Under the pieces are notes generated by a model. It saw only the letters and a list, made by a program, of their open reading frames with translations, ran no database searches and was not told the origin of the DNA. Of a stretch of DNA of 64,000 nt, positions 1-12,300 are shown piece by piece. Position 1 is the stretch's first letter; each line of letters starts with the position of its first letter. Made by a program: the position numbers and the translations under genes. The DNA is from Symsagittifera roscoffensis. Its lineage: Eukaryota; Xenacoelomorpha; Acoela; Convolutidae. The stretch covers positions 58,820,487-58,884,486 of the forward strand of contig NC_087067.1 of the NCBI RefSeq assembly GCF_963678635.1. Reading direction: 5' to 3'.

Positions 1-1411
1 GGTGAGTCAGGGTCGGCTGGCTGGAGGTCCAATTTGTTGCTGTTCGTTGATCTCCTTGGTTTGTTGGCAGTAGTGCTGGTTGTGCTGGTATCGGTACTCC
101 GTTGATGTTTGTGATACCCTTAGCTGTCGTCTGGTGTCCACTGAACACCTTGGTGGGGGGATGATTGGTTGAATTCTGATTTCCAATCGTCAAGATGGGT
201 CTAATGGCGCTATGCGGATTATGTGTCCTCTGTTGCTGACTTGGAGGCTGGTTCTGTTGTAGGCTTGAAGGCTGGTTCTGTTGTTGGCTTGAAGGCTGGT
301 TCTGTTGTTGGCTTGAAGGCTGGTTCTGTTGTTGGCTTGAAGCCTGGTTCTGTTGTTGGCTTGAAGGCTGGTATAGTCCATGTGGGGGGCTAGCTGTCTG
401 GGGAGCAAGAATTGGGCGTGTGATTTGCTGTCCAATCATTTGACTCTGAGCTGCCTTTGAAGTTGCTTTCGGAAGAAAAATTGGCGCTGAAACATTTCCT
501 TGTCGGGTTGCTGGTGCGTTCATCTGCTGATTGAAAACTTGGATTTGAGTTCCAGGGTTGGAGTGCGGTGACGTTTCATGAATTTGAGCTTCTGAGATCG
601 GTCTTTATCCCACTGTTGCGGTCAATTGCTGATTGTCGATTTGGAGTTGAGTTCCATTGTTCAATTCTATAGTCGTTCCTTGAAGTTGAGCTTCTGGGTG
701 GTTCGGCTGAAGGTTTGAACTTTGTGACAAGTCGGCGTTCGGCTGCTGCAATGAATTGTTTGACTGAGGATGGAGGTGAGTTCCATGGGCAGTTTGAGTT
801 CCAAGAGTTTCTGTTTGTTGTTGATGAATGCGATGATCCAAGGTATTGGCGTCGCTGTTAGATCCGGGGCGAAGTAGGAGTCCTGAATTGTCCTGGGCGG
901 ATTTTGATCTGTGGTTTGAAGTAGCGTTTAAGATTGCTGGCAATCCTGAAAAATGTGGCAAATCGTCCGGGGTGTCCTGGTCCATGGTGACGTTTTGTGT
1001 AGTGGTACTACGGGTTAAACTTTCCGTTTGGCGTCGAAGGGGAAGATTTTCCAAGGCTTGTCGTATTATTGAAGGTGTCGAGACGTTGCTGGCTACTCGT
1101 GATGAGGTTAAAGAAGACGTGGCAGTGTTGTTGAGGGTACGCTCATATCGTTTTGATCGTATTTGGATCGTTCGGTACAAAACTTTCAAAGTTCTCAATC
1201 GTTCAATGATTGCGTCTTGCTGTTCCATTCCGGTGCGCATTATATTGACTGCTTCGTTATTGGCATCGTCAAGCAAGCTCTTCAATTCCGTTAAGAAATC
1301 GTTTATGATCTGTACTTCGTCGGAATCGCTTATGGCTTGGTTAATTGCTTTTGCTAAAATTTCTACGTCTGTTTCTATGACTTTAAAAACAGCATCATAG
1401 GTTGAATTCAT
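1..1411 (-). pseudogene. LTR-retrotransposon gag-like ORF, runs off the left edge
   Basis: The minus-strand frame starts at an ATG at 1409-1411. It is open for 268 codons to a single TAA at 605-607, and the same frame then stays open to the window edge, so this looks like one gag of over 460 codons with one stop. The first ~100 residues are charged and helical, as in a coiled coil. The rest is Ser/Thr/Gln/Asn-rich and includes a repeated SSQQQNQP octapeptide at 246-371. There is no zinc knuckle or protease within the window. A tRNA-primer-like site lies about 285 bp upstream at 1695-1712, which fits a 5' leader plus gag. The family is not recognised; Gypsy-like is a guess from the primer site. 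The stop could be a mutation or a readthrough codon. Confidence 0.6.
246..371 (-). repeat. 24-bp in-frame tandem repeat in gag
   Basis: Five 24-bp units (246-269, 270-293, 294-317, 318-341, 342-365) plus a partial sixth. In the gag frame each encodes SSQQQNQP or a one-residue variant. The period is a multiple of three, so copy number can change without a frameshift. The protein segment is of the Q/N-rich low-complexity type. Confidence 0.9.
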
Positions 1412-1694
1412 TTTTAATTGACGATGTCTCCTAAACTTAATTCACATTTTGACGTGTCAGACAAAATGTAAAATGGCCAATATGTAATTCCTTTGATTAC
1501 ATGGAACCGTCGCAATTGTATTGCAACAACAAAAATGATTTTGAGTTTTTTTTGGAACTTACAATCCAAAAAAAAAAAAGTAAACAATATGATTGGTTAG
1601 TATAACGATGGGTTCGTTGATTTTTTCAAACAAAAGCAACCTTGGTTTCGGTTTCTTTTTTTATAAAAAACTATTGTGCGCCAATGACATTGGC

Positions 1695-1712
1695 GCCCAA
1701 CGTGGAGCGCCA
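1695..1712 (-). other. Candidate tRNA primer-binding site
   Basis: On the minus strand this reads TGGCGCTCCACGTTGGGC, close to the TGGCGCC-type primer sites of many LTR retrotransposons. It sits between the presumed 5' LTR to the right and the gag ATG to the left. The region is partly palindromic (ATTGGCGC occurs on both strands between 1680 and 1714), so the orientation rests on the gag. Confidence 0.5.
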
Positions 1713-3243
1713 ATGACAATACGTTTTGGATGATTAAGATTCCAGTTTCAGATCGTAGTTTAGTTGTTGCTTTTGAATGATTTATTTTTGATTATTGAGT
1801 TTTGAGTCTTTCAGTTTACTAATTTGGCGTTTATTTCATGTCATTAACTTAGTCGGCTAATTTAGTTCTCCATTCGGTGGTAAGAATCAAGTCGTTTCGT
1901 AGTAAATATCGTCTAATTCTCGGGAGAATTGTTGATTGGCGGCATATTCATGTCGAAAATGTGGCAAAATTAGGTTCGGCAAAGAATACAGTTCAAATGT
2001 CGTAGACAAGACTGATTAATGAAAATAGTAAATGATAAATAATTTTGCTAAAAAAGCAACTATTTTTAAATTTTGGTACAAAGTGGACTGATTTTTTATT
2101 TTGGTACAAAGTGGACTGATTTTTTATTTTGGTACAAACGCGGTTGTTTTCGCTATGCTGAATACCCACCCTAATCTTGGTTTAATGAAATAGAAGTTAA
2201 ATTAAACAAACAGCAAATCCGGAACAATTTCTTGTCGATATTTTCTAAATTCATAATTTAGATAGAAACCAGGTTGTCAATATCTTTATTTGCTTCAATT
2301 TTTAATCCTACCTGACAAATCATATGTTGCTTGAATTGAATTTATTTTAGTCAATAATATCCAAGCACATCAGTTTCAGTTCAAAATGTAAAAATACTGA
2401 ATTTGGGTCAATTAGCGCATAAAACCCGGCTTTTTCAAGCCGTTTTCTGAATCAAGTTATTGAGTAGGGATCGAACCTGGAATCAACGTGTTCCCAATTG
2501 CTCCATTAAAACTTGGAAGACTCTCTTATCTGACTATCTATGATGCTGAAAGGGTTACACGAAATATTCGTGTCTGTACAAACAGTCCCATACAAAACAG
2601 TCCGGAAAAGTTGAAAATGAACAAAAAAAAACAGTCTGATACAAAACAGTCCGAAAAACAGTCCCAAGTAATAATTATTTTGACGAGCCGGTAGGCCGAG
2701 AATTGTTCTTTGATCAACAAACAAACAACAGAATTGTGACCGCCGCAGTTGCGCCAACCTGATGCGAGCTCGCCAACAGAGGGTAGGACTTGATACGAAA
2801 TTTAGAGCCGGTAATCGCCGTGAAGCCTTGTTGTCGCCACCGGCAATCTTAAGCCCGACTGTTTTAGATACTTTCTGATCTAAGACCATTCCATGAGCGG
2901 ATTTTGTGAGAAGGGAGGCGGAAGTCCCCTTCCCTCAGGATTTCGACTTCTTCATTAGCCAAAGAGTCCCACGTTTGATACTATATTATGCAATTTATTT
3001 TCGGCTGATTCTTTTAAAGGCACCTCATAACTTTGAGGAGTCAGAGCGCCAAAAAAAGAACTTTTATGAGGGCAGAACAACAGTGCCGGGAAAAATGTTT
3101 TTAAACAGTAACAAAAATAATTTAAATGCTTACAAAAATATTTTTTTTAAATGGACGAAAATGGAACTCCAAGTTCCAACAAATCAAGTGATTCTTATTA
3201 TTAACGACTAATTAAAGCAAATAGAGCATGCTAATAGGCACAC
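1713..3243. other. No gene seen; probably contains the 5' LTR of the gag element
   Basis: The LTR of the leftmost retrotransposon should begin immediately right of the primer site, but no second LTR copy is in the window, so its outer edge cannot be set. Short open frames at 2488-2889 are low-complexity and mutually overlapping, and I do not consider them genes. The stretch is AT-rich. Confidence 0.4.
2071..2140. repeat. 28-bp tandem repeat, 2.5 copies
   Basis: The unit begins TTTTGGTACAAAGTGGACTG. It starts at 2071 and 2099, with a partial third copy at 2127. There is no coding potential. Confidence 0.85.
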
Positions 3244-3251
3244 ACCCTTTT

Positions 3252-3718
3252 GGGGCCTAGGAAATTAGACGATAAGCAAATTAGACGGATGCTACAAAAA
3301 CGAAATTAGACGGAATTTATTTTTTACAGATCTGGCATTTTAGACGAAAAAGCTATGAAAAGGAAAAGGCCAACAAAAACTTTTCTTAAAAGTCAAATTT
3401 CACGAATACAAAAAGAACATAAAATGTCAATACCTATCAAATCAATTAGTTCAAATGAACAAAAAATGTCAAATCTGAATAATACATGAGAGTTTTGAAT
3501 TGAATAAATTATGCATGATTGACTTCTAAAATTTTTGGCCACCGAAATTGAACTGTTGTCTACAAACAACTTTATTTTTCTAACGCAATTTGTGTGCAAA
3601 CAAAGTTAAATTTCTCTCACTTTCGTCTATTTTCTCACAATTGCAGTTTTGCAAAACCGTCTAATTTCCTTCTAAGTACCTCCGTCTAATTTGCTTATCG
3701 TCTAATTTCTCAACCCCC
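3252..3718. mobile_element. MITE-like element with 8-bp target duplication
   Basis: A 467-bp element lies between perfect 8-bp direct repeats ACCCTTTT at 3244-3251 and 3719-3726. Its ends are inverted repeats: both start with a G run and then share AAATTAGACGATAAGCAAAT, followed by further AAATTAGACG copies. There is no ORF of note inside. An 8-bp duplication fits hAT, P or Merlin-type DNA transposons. The terminal bases do not identify the superfamily. Confidence 0.8.
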
Positions 3719-3726
3719 ACCCTTTT

Positions 3727-5155
3727 ACTCATCCTTTATCACTGACAGGTAATTTAATTCAAATTCACGGAAAATGAAATGACAGGAACTCGGGTTTTTC
3801 GCGAGAAAACATGAATAACCCGACCCTGATTTGAATAGCCTGTCGTCTATTCAACCTGTCTCTCCTTCCCGGTGCTGAGCTCATTGCAAGTACCAAAATT
3901 ATCAGTCTTAAATATCAGATACTTTTTCTCGACACCAAAATCTATAACAACCTATAAATGCAAAAATTGGAACATGAGATGGAACAAAGAAGTGGGTGCT
4001 GTTCAGCCAAGTTGTTATAAATTATTGAAAAATGAACGCCCTAGAAGTCGAATCACGAATGCAACTGCGACAATTATCTCTAAGTGACACGGCTCCAACA
4101 AAACTACGAAAATATCAATTATTGGATGAAAAAATTACTCCTCTGAAAAATTCCTATCTAGGGGGCCTTTTATCCCCAAACTTCGATTTAAACTATGTAG
4201 CCGTGATTTAAACTAAAAACTTTCTTCCTGCTGAATATATAAGTCGGCTTAACAATATGTATTGTTTTTTCCTTGATATTCTTTTATTCTTGTTGTGGCT
4301 ATCCAAATTCTGATTTGATAATAAAAGTTTTGTCTACTTTACGACGAGTGTACTCTTTGCTACGAGAACCAAATTGATTCAGCAAATTGTCAACTTTCAC
4401 TAATTTTCGCTCCAAATCAAAGAAGTATTCACGAGGGCGTTTAACAGTGCCAAAAAAGGCGGGAAAATTTCAGAATAATTTAAACGTATTTTCTAAAGAG
4501 CGGGGAAATTACTGACGCTTATTTTTCCGACTTTCGAAGAAAACAGAATAGTTATGCTCGGTGTGGTTTTTTTTTATTCAATCAGTTTTCGCCAATCAAA
4601 ATAATAGTTTTCGACAAAATTTTTTTATCGTTGCAGGTATCGACTTCCTGAGTTCAAATGAAGAAAAATATTACATCCGATTATTTTTGTAAAGTTCTGG
4701 GGGTTTGAGCATTGCCAAATCGGCCATGTTCTGGACTAAATTATGCGCGCTTTGAAGAATTTGTTCATATTGCTGAGAGCGTAACGCGAATGATTCATGC
4801 GTGGCGAATTATCCCGCACAACAAAATAGTTCCAAATCTATTGCGGCTAGCTAATTGGTCGTATTATTTTCGTACGACTCAAGATTTCTCACATTGATAA
4901 TGTCTTAAAATTTTTCGGTCGTTTTCACGATTTTCTTTTCCAAAAACTATTCGATATGAATTAAGGGGCAGTCGGAACATTCAGGGCTTTGCCCTGATAT
5001 ACGAGCAGTCTTGTTAGCATAGAAAATCACTCCAACTTTGGCGCCAAATTGTCTGCAACTGCAAATTATACAATTAATTGAGCACCAAAACGTCTAAGTT
5101 GCAAATTTTCTCGCTCAAAATCTTAACGTGTCACTCAAGATTGTAAACAATCGCT
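3727..5155. other. No gene seen
   Basis: AT-rich sequence without a convincing ORF or RNA gene. A short stretch at 4430-4480 (GTTTAACAGTGCC...) resembles the GGCACTGTTGAAC repeats at 5776-5985 in the opposite orientation, so parts may be old repeat debris. Confidence 0.4.
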
Positions 5156-5717
5156 GGGTCTAGGACAACAGACCGTCAAGACTTCAAGCCGAAGGGACTT
5201 CAGGCCGAAATTTGAACTTAACAAGCACCTCAAAACACTATTTTTTCATCTGTAAAACGTTACTTTTCAAACATTTAGGCAAGTTTAGTCCATAAAAAGC
5301 GTTATTCATTACAATGCTCCACTTGGGATTGTCATCCGTTAATAACATCAGCCGGTTTATGAAATGCATTAATTATAAACATGAAAAACGCCTTCAATCG
5401 CGTTATTCATTACAATGCTCCACTTGGGATTGTCATCCGTTAATAACATCAGCCGGTTTATGAAATGCATTAATTATAAACATGAAAAACGCCTTCAATC
5501 GTGTTTTATTTTTCAACTTTCCTAAACATCAGTTGGAGGCTTAAATTTTATGAAAATGCCAATAACTAGTGAAGAAAAATAATGAAATTCAGAAACTCTT
5601 CAATAAAATTTTGAAATTAATCATATTTCACAATTTGACATACTTCACAAGAAAATACTCGGCGTGAAGTCCCTAATATTCGGCTTAAAATCCCGTCGGC
5701 TTGATGTCCGGCACCCC
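5156..5717 (-). mobile_element. MITE of the AAGCCGACGGGACTTCAAGC family (reverse orientation)
   Basis: The ends are inverted relative to each other. The left end reads GGGTCTAGGACAACAGACCG and then degenerate GACTTCAAGCCGAAGGGACTTC; the right end, on the minus strand, reads GGGTGCCGGACATCAAGCCG. These match the two different ends of the element at 13674-14109. Flanks ACAATCGCT and ACGATCGCC may be a decayed 9-bp target duplication (7 of 9 match). The element is longer than its relative because of an internal 101-bp duplication. Confidence 0.75.
5299..5500. repeat. Perfect 101-bp tandem duplication inside the MITE
   Basis: 5299-5399 and 5400-5500 appear identical (GCGTTATTCATTACAATGCT... to ...GCCTTCAATC). 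Identity implies a recent duplication compared with the decayed element ends. Confidence 0.9.
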
Positions 5718-6513
5718 ACGATCGCCATTTAATTTTAGATTGCCGCAATTAATATGTTGAAATTTATTCAAATTTTCGGCACTGTTGAACAAAGTTTTCA
5801 TATTCTGCACTGTTGAACTATTTTTTTCGGCACTGTTGTAGTTCAGCACTCTTTTACTGCCCCGTATTCACGCAATATTGCCAAAAATTCACAAATTGAA
5901 CTGAAAATATTTTAATATCATCAACTTTCGGCACAGTTGAACAGTTTTTCTGATTCGGCACTGTTTTAATTCGGCGCTGCTGAACGCCCCCTTTCATCAA
6001 GAGCTTTGCTAGTGCTCACAAAACTAATTTGGGATCTTCTTAGTTAAGTAAATCCCCTTAGTTAAGTAGAGATTGTTAAGTAGATCAAAATGGTCAATTT
6101 TTCGACCAATCAGAATGCAGCAAAATTAGACTTCTCAATAGAAAACTCAGTGCTTTTTTACTGCATTTATTTATAGGGGTTGAGATTCTTAAGTAGGTAC
6201 GAAAGGGGGGTTACATAGTTTTGGATTATTTATGTCTTTTCTCGATTCTGATTAGTTCAAACAGTAGTTTTCTAAATAATGACGAGTATGAATACGCGGT
6301 TGTCTAAATACTGGCTGCACTCCGAAAGGGGGGGAGAGATTGTTAAGTAGATCCCTAATTTGGTCAATCTTAAAAAATGGTCTCAAAATTTTCTCAAGTT
6401 TTTTTTAATATCCCCCCTGTCGTTTTGGGGATTTTTGACTGTTTAGATCCGATATATCACTTCTATATTGTCCGCTAAGTCCCTTCCCTTAATACCAGAA
6501 CCAGCAAGGGGTG
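5718..6513. repeat. Degenerate GGCACTGTTGAAC repeats and short direct repeats, no gene
   Basis: Between 5776 and 5985 the motif CGGCACTGTTGAAC occurs at least five times in diverged form. Further right, GAGATTGTTAAGTAGATC occurs twice (about 6066 and 6340). Nothing coding is seen. Confidence 0.5.
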
Positions 6514-9403
6514 AGCTGTGATCCGGTATTTGATGAAAATCCCTTCGATTGAAAGGTTGAATTTGGTGGTCGATCGATGTACTACACTGGGTTGCACCCC
6601 CTTTGCTCGATTGCTCTTGACTGATCTTTTCCTCGGAAAGAATCCCAAGAAACTGGATACTAATTGAATTCAGAAAAAAATATGTAAATTGCTGAGTATA
6701 AGGGCCGCTAAGTGGCCTGAATACAATTCATTAAGTATCAATGAATTTAATCTGCGATAATTTCCAGGAAACTGCCTCTTGTAATTCACTTTGCAAACAA
6801 TTCTAAACAACTCTTCAACTTGCTTCACAAAGCTTCACTAAAAATCTCGCGTCGAGAACTCGCTTTAAAAAATTCACGAGTCACTCTCAGGACCCGTCTG
6901 AATTCTATAAGTCTCAATCTTGTTCTCTAACTAACTGAGAACCAACCGTTTGCTCTCACCACAGCACAATTTTTCTGCCCCGTTCAGTGGTTGTACCTTA
7001 ATCGCGTATCGTTATCTTTTTTTATTTTCGATTCGGTCAGAGGCGTACCATTCCCTATCCCTACTAACATTCACTTAACTAGCTGCCACTCAGGACTTAT
7101 CAGCTGAATCAACCATTAGGTCAGCTTTAATTAAACATCGGGGTGGCACTTAGTTAATCAGGATATTTTGAGCAAACCTTGGGTTCAACTACAAATTCAG
7201 CTCCCCATCGTATTTGACAAATGACCCCTTGCATGGCTTTATTTTAGTTCTTCCTAACTTTTTCCCTTTCCTATGAATTGGGTAGTTCTCACACAACCGG
7301 GAATTTAACTTCCGTGATACTTGAAAAATTTCCATTTTTGGTCATTTTTAATTTAATTCCCCTAAGTCCGAGGGCTGGGTAATTCCCTTCCCCGGGTCCG
7401 TTATGATCCGAAAAAACAACAAAAAAATTTATTTAATATGCTAGGGTTGTTCATGAAATCTTCATCCCGAAATTCCCATTTTCCCCATAGATGTTCCCAA
7501 TGTTTGTCCGGGGCTGTATTTTTACTTGTTTGTCGTTCTTATCGAAAGTCCAAGTGGAGTGGGTTAAGCTGACCCCAATGTTTTCTAATTACATAAAATC
7601 ACTTTCGCTTGGGTCCAAAGGTCAAAACTAAAAACTCTCGATTTAAGGGCCTCCCCTTACCTCCCCAGGTGGGTAGGTACCCCTTACGGGTCCTTACAAT
7701 GCTAATTTATCGCTTTTCAGGGTGTTCCGGGGTCTTGGGGTCAAAATAGCCAAATGACCTCTTAGAGGTCATCCGAGGTCGAATGAGATCAAACGCGTCC
7801 AAACGTCTTATTTTCGATGGGAGATCATTCTCACTAAGTTTCATTCATATCGGACCATCCCTTCCCATATTTTCGAAAATATTGGGTCAATTAACACTTT
7901 TTTCTAAAATTGCCATTTTCACCCTATAGGAAGTTCCGGAGAGTATTGGGTCAAAGGGGTCCCCCTACTGGGTTGGGCCCCCCTTCACATTGGTGCATTA
8001 AAATCACAAGTCAATTATCACTATCAGGTGTTAATAGCCTAATTCAATTTTCAAGTGCTAATAGCTTCCGACGTAGCCGCCGGATTGAGTCCAACTATTA
8101 ATACATTATAGGTCTTACCCCAACCTACCATCCCCCCAAGTTTCAGCCTCCTAGCATTATCAAAGGTCGAGAAATAACAAAAAGTGGGTTTTGTTTACAT
8201 CGGGCGTAAAACCGGAAGTAATAACCGGATGCGTTCAAAATTCCGGTGGTGAACTTCCCTCGCCTAGGGCTACAACATAATGCAATATGAAGTCATTCTA
8301 ACCATTAGTTACCGGTTTACAAAAAGTGCTAATTGCATTTTCGGAAATCATTATCACTCGCCCCCCAGGGGTCCCAGGGGTCTGGAATTTGGCATACCCG
8401 GCTAAAATAATCTCTATTAGTCACCCACCATTTTTCATAAGGATCGAACCAGTGGTTCCCAATCCGGGGGTGGTTTCCAGATTTTGCGCGCTTTTCCAGT
8501 TCTTCTCCCTAGAGGTCAAATTCAAGTTGCAGAGTCGCATTACGTTTTTTTGCTCTCAAACTAAGCTTATCTAAACTTAATTTCATTGCTACAAGGTCAT
8601 ACAGTTGGCTTACAGTAAAATCAAATTTCGCAATTTTTGACCATTTTCATCATGAATTACCAATCCTACACCCAGGTTTCTCTAGCATGTAATACAGTAG
8701 AATGACCAAATCTACACCCCCCATGCTGCTAGATCTTTCTCACCTTCCGAGGGAGTCGAAGAGTATCCTTCCAGTAATGACTTCTCCATACGGCAGGAAC
8801 ATACGACAGAACTGGTGCACAGAGTATGTTCTGGGGATGCCACTCACATATAGATTCGCATCCGTGATCTGGGCCGAACTGGGCCGAGCTATCGACACCT
8901 ATGAGTGAACACATGTGATCAAACCGAATTTTCATTCCTTCATTCCATGATAAATTTTCATTTGAAACAATTTAGGACCGTTTAAAGATTCAGTTCCCAA
9001 ATTATAAAGCATGTAATCCCCCCCTTTTTGGACTTTGTTAACTATCCCCCCCCCCCCTATACATGTATCATTTTGACAACCATTTCTGTATAAAATATGT
9101 ATTTCAAAAATGTCAACAATTAAGTGGGTTTTCATTTTTGCGCGTTCTTATTTGTACAGTGCTGATTTAAATTATCCGGACGAAACGAACAAAACTTGAA
9201 TTTTCAAACGCGTTTTTCTCAAATTGGGTTAAGGTTAGACAAAAAGTGAAGAGGACAAAAGTTGCTTAGAATTTCACCAGAATTATTATGGTGCCGTTTT
9301 TTCTCCGAAATTCTCAACAAACATTTTACCCCAAAAATGGGTAATTTTGGCTTTTTTCAATTAATCAAGAATTACGCTGAAACTACTTTGTTAATTGATA
9401 TGA
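6514..9403. repeat. 2.89-kb direct tandem duplication, copy 1
   Basis: This stretch matches 9412-12300 nearly base for base with an offset of 2898, dropping to 2897 after one C is lost in the C-run near 9050. It starts at AGCTGTGATCCGG and ends at TTAATTGATATGA. I see no recognisable gene in it; the open frames of 60-80 codons are the same in both copies only because the DNA is. Copy 1 ends inside the left arm of the palindromic element described at 12054-12785. Confidence 0.95.
9157..9403 (+). mobile_element. Truncated left arm of the palindromic TA element
   Basis: Starts with TA then CAGTGCTGATTTAAATTATC, identical to the left arm of the complete element at 12054. It is cut at 9403 where copy 2 of the tandem duplication begins, after 8 bp of extra sequence (CTAAATAC, 9404-9411). 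Confidence 0.85.
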
Positions 9404-9411
9404 CTAAATAC

Positions 9412-12300
9412 AGCTGTGATCCGGTATTTGATGAAAATCCCTTCGATTGAAAGGTTGAATTTGGTGGTCGATCGATGTACTACACTGGGTTGCACCCCCT
9501 TTGCTCGATTGCTCTTGACTGATCTTTTCCTCGGAAAGAATCCCAAGAAACTGGATACTAATTGAATTCAGAAAAAAATATGTAAATTGCTGAGTATAAG
9601 GGCCGCTAAGTGGCCTGAATACAATTCATTAAGTATCAATGAATTTAATCTGCGATAATTTCCAGGAAACTGCCTCTTGTAATTCACTTTGCAAACAATT
9701 CTAAACAACTCTTCAACTTGCTTCACAAAGCTTCACTAAAAATCTCGCGTCGAGAACTCGCTTTAAAAAATTCACGAGTCACTCTCAGGACCCGTCTGAA
9801 TTCTATAAGTCTCAATCTTGTTCTCTAACTAACTGAGAACCAACCGTTTGCTCTCACCACAGCACAATTTTTCTGCCCCGTTCAGTGGTTGTACCTTAAT
9901 CGCGTATCGTTATCTTTTTTTATTTTCGATTCGGTCAGAGGCGTACCATTCCCTATCCCTACTAACATTCACTTAACTAGCTGCCACTCAGGACTTATCA
10001 GCTGAATCAACCATTAGGTCAGCTTTAATTAAACATCGGGGTGGCACTTAGTTAATCAGGATATTTTGAGCAAACCTTGGGTTCAACTACAAATTCAGCT
10101 CCCCATCGTATTTGACAAATGACCCCTTGCATGGCTTTATTTTAGTTCTTCCTAACTTTTTCCCTTTCCTATGAATTGGGTAGTTCTCACACAACCGGGA
10201 ATTTAACTTCCGTGATACTTGAAAAATTTCCATTTTTGGTCATTTTTAATTTAATTCCCCTAAGTCCGAGGGCTGGGTAATTCCCTTCCCCGGGTCCGTT
10301 ATGATCCGAAAAAACAACAAAAAAATTTATTTAATATGCTAGGGTTGTTCATGAAATCTTCATCCCGAAATTCCCATTTTCCCCATAGATGTTCCCAATG
10401 TTTGTCCGGGGCTGTATTTTTACTTGTTTGTCGTTCTTATCGAAAGTCCAAGTGGAGTGGGTTAAGCTGACCCCAATGTTTTCTAATTACATAAAATCAC
10501 TTTCGCTTGGGTCCAAAGGTCAAAACTAAAAACTCTCGATTTAAGGGCCTCCCCTTACCTCCCCAGGTGGGTAGGTACCCCTTACGGGTCCTTACAATGC
10601 TAATTTATCGCTTTTCAGGGTGTTCCGGGGTCTTGGGGTCAAAATAGCCAAATGACCTCTTAGAGGTCATCCGAGGTCGAATGAGATCAAACGCGTCCAA
10701 ACGTCTTATTTTCGATGGGAGATCATTCTCACTAAGTTTCATTCATATCGGACCATCCCTTCCCATATTTTCGAAAATATTGGGTCAATTAACACTTTTT
10801 TCTAAAATTGCCATTTTCACCCTATAGGAAGTTCCGGAGAGTATTGGGTCAAAGGGGTCCCCCTACTGGGTTGGGCCCCCCTTCACATTGGTGCATTAAA
10901 ATCACAAGTCAATTATCACTATCAGGTGTTAATAGCCTAATTCAATTTTCAAGTGCTAATAGCTTCCGACGTAGCCGCCGGATTGAGTCCAACTATTAAT
11001 ACATTATAGGTCTTACCCCAACCTACCATCCCCCCAAGTTTCAGCCTCCTAGCATTATCAAAGGTCGAGAAATAACAAAAAGTGGGTTTTGTTTACATCG
11101 GGCGTAAAACCGGAAGTAATAACCGGATGCGTTCAAAATTCCGGTGGTGAACTTCCCTCGCCTAGGGCTACAACATAATGCAATATGAAGTCATTCTAAC
11201 CATTAGTTACCGGTTTACAAAAAGTGCTAATTGCATTTTCGGAAATCATTATCACTCGCCCCCCAGGGGTCCCAGGGGTCTGGAATTTGGCATACCCGGC
11301 TAAAATAATCTCTATTAGTCACCCACCATTTTTCATAAGGATCGAACCAGTGGTTCCCAATCCGGGGGTGGTTTCCAGATTTTGCGCGCTTTTCCAGTTC
11401 TTCTCCCTAGAGGTCAAATTCAAGTTGCAGAGTCGCATTACGTTTTTTTGCTCTCAAACTAAGCTTATCTAAACTTAATTTCATTGCTACAAGGTCATAC
11501 AGTTGGCTTACAGTAAAATCAAATTTCGCAATTTTTGACCATTTTCATCATGAATTACCAATCCTACACCCAGGTTTCTCTAGCATGTAATACAGTAGAA
11601 TGACCAAATCTACACCCCCCATGCTGCTAGATCTTTCTCACCTTCCGAGGGAGTCGAAGAGTATCCTTCCAGTAATGACTTCTCCATACGGCAGGAACAT
11701 ACGACAGAACTGGTGCACAGAGTATGTTCTGGGGATGCCACTCACATATAGATTCGCATCCGTGATCTGGGCCGAACTGGGCCGAGCTATCGACACCTAT
11801 GAGTGAACACATGTGATCAAACCGAATTTTCATTCCTTCATTCCATGATAAATTTTCATTTGAAACAATTTAGGACCGTTTAAAGATTCAGTTCCCAAAT
11901 TATAAAGCATGTAATCCCCCCCTTTTTGGACTTTGTTAACTATCCCCCCCCCCCTATACATGTATCATTTTGACAACCATTTCTGTATAAAATATGTATT
12001 TCAAAAATGTCAACAATTAAGTGGGTTTTCATTTTTGCGCGTTCTTATTTGTACAGTGCTGATTTAAATTATCCGGACGAAACGAACAAAACTTGAATTT
12101 TCAAACGCGTTTTTCTCAAATTGGGTTAAGGTTAGACAAAAAGTGAAGAGGACAAAAGTTGCTTAGAATTTCACCAGAATTATTATGGTGCCGTTTTTTC
12201 TCCGAAATTCTCAACAAACATTTTACCCCAAAAATGGGTAATTTTGGCTTTTTTCAATTAATCAAGAATTACGCTGAAACTACTTTGTTAATTGATATGA
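9412..12300. repeat. 2.89-kb direct tandem duplication, copy 2
   Basis: Second copy of 6514-9403. Beyond 12300 the sequence continues through the rest of the palindromic element, which copy 1 lacks. The near-identity of the copies suggests a recent duplication or an assembly duplication. No gene is recognised. Confidence 0.95.

Noticed and set aside
246-371. CRISPR-like array
   Set aside because: Units are contiguous 24-bp tandem repeats with no spacers and lie in a coding frame of a eukaryotic retroelement.
190-435. Minus-strand frame with LQANNRTS repeats
   Set aside because: The gag frame in the same place reads SSQQQNQP and is open over a much longer distance; the LQANNRTS frame is its shadow.
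846-1400. 184-codon plus-strand frame opposite gag
   Set aside because: Antisense shadow of the gag coiled-coil region.
2488-2889. Overlapping short frames on both strands
   Set aside because: Low complexity, no domain, no conserved copy.
7910-9135. Several 60-80 codon open frames in the 2.9-kb repeat, each present twice
   Set aside because: Conservation between copies is due to the tandem DNA duplication; composition and overlap on both strands do not suggest coding, and no family is recognised.
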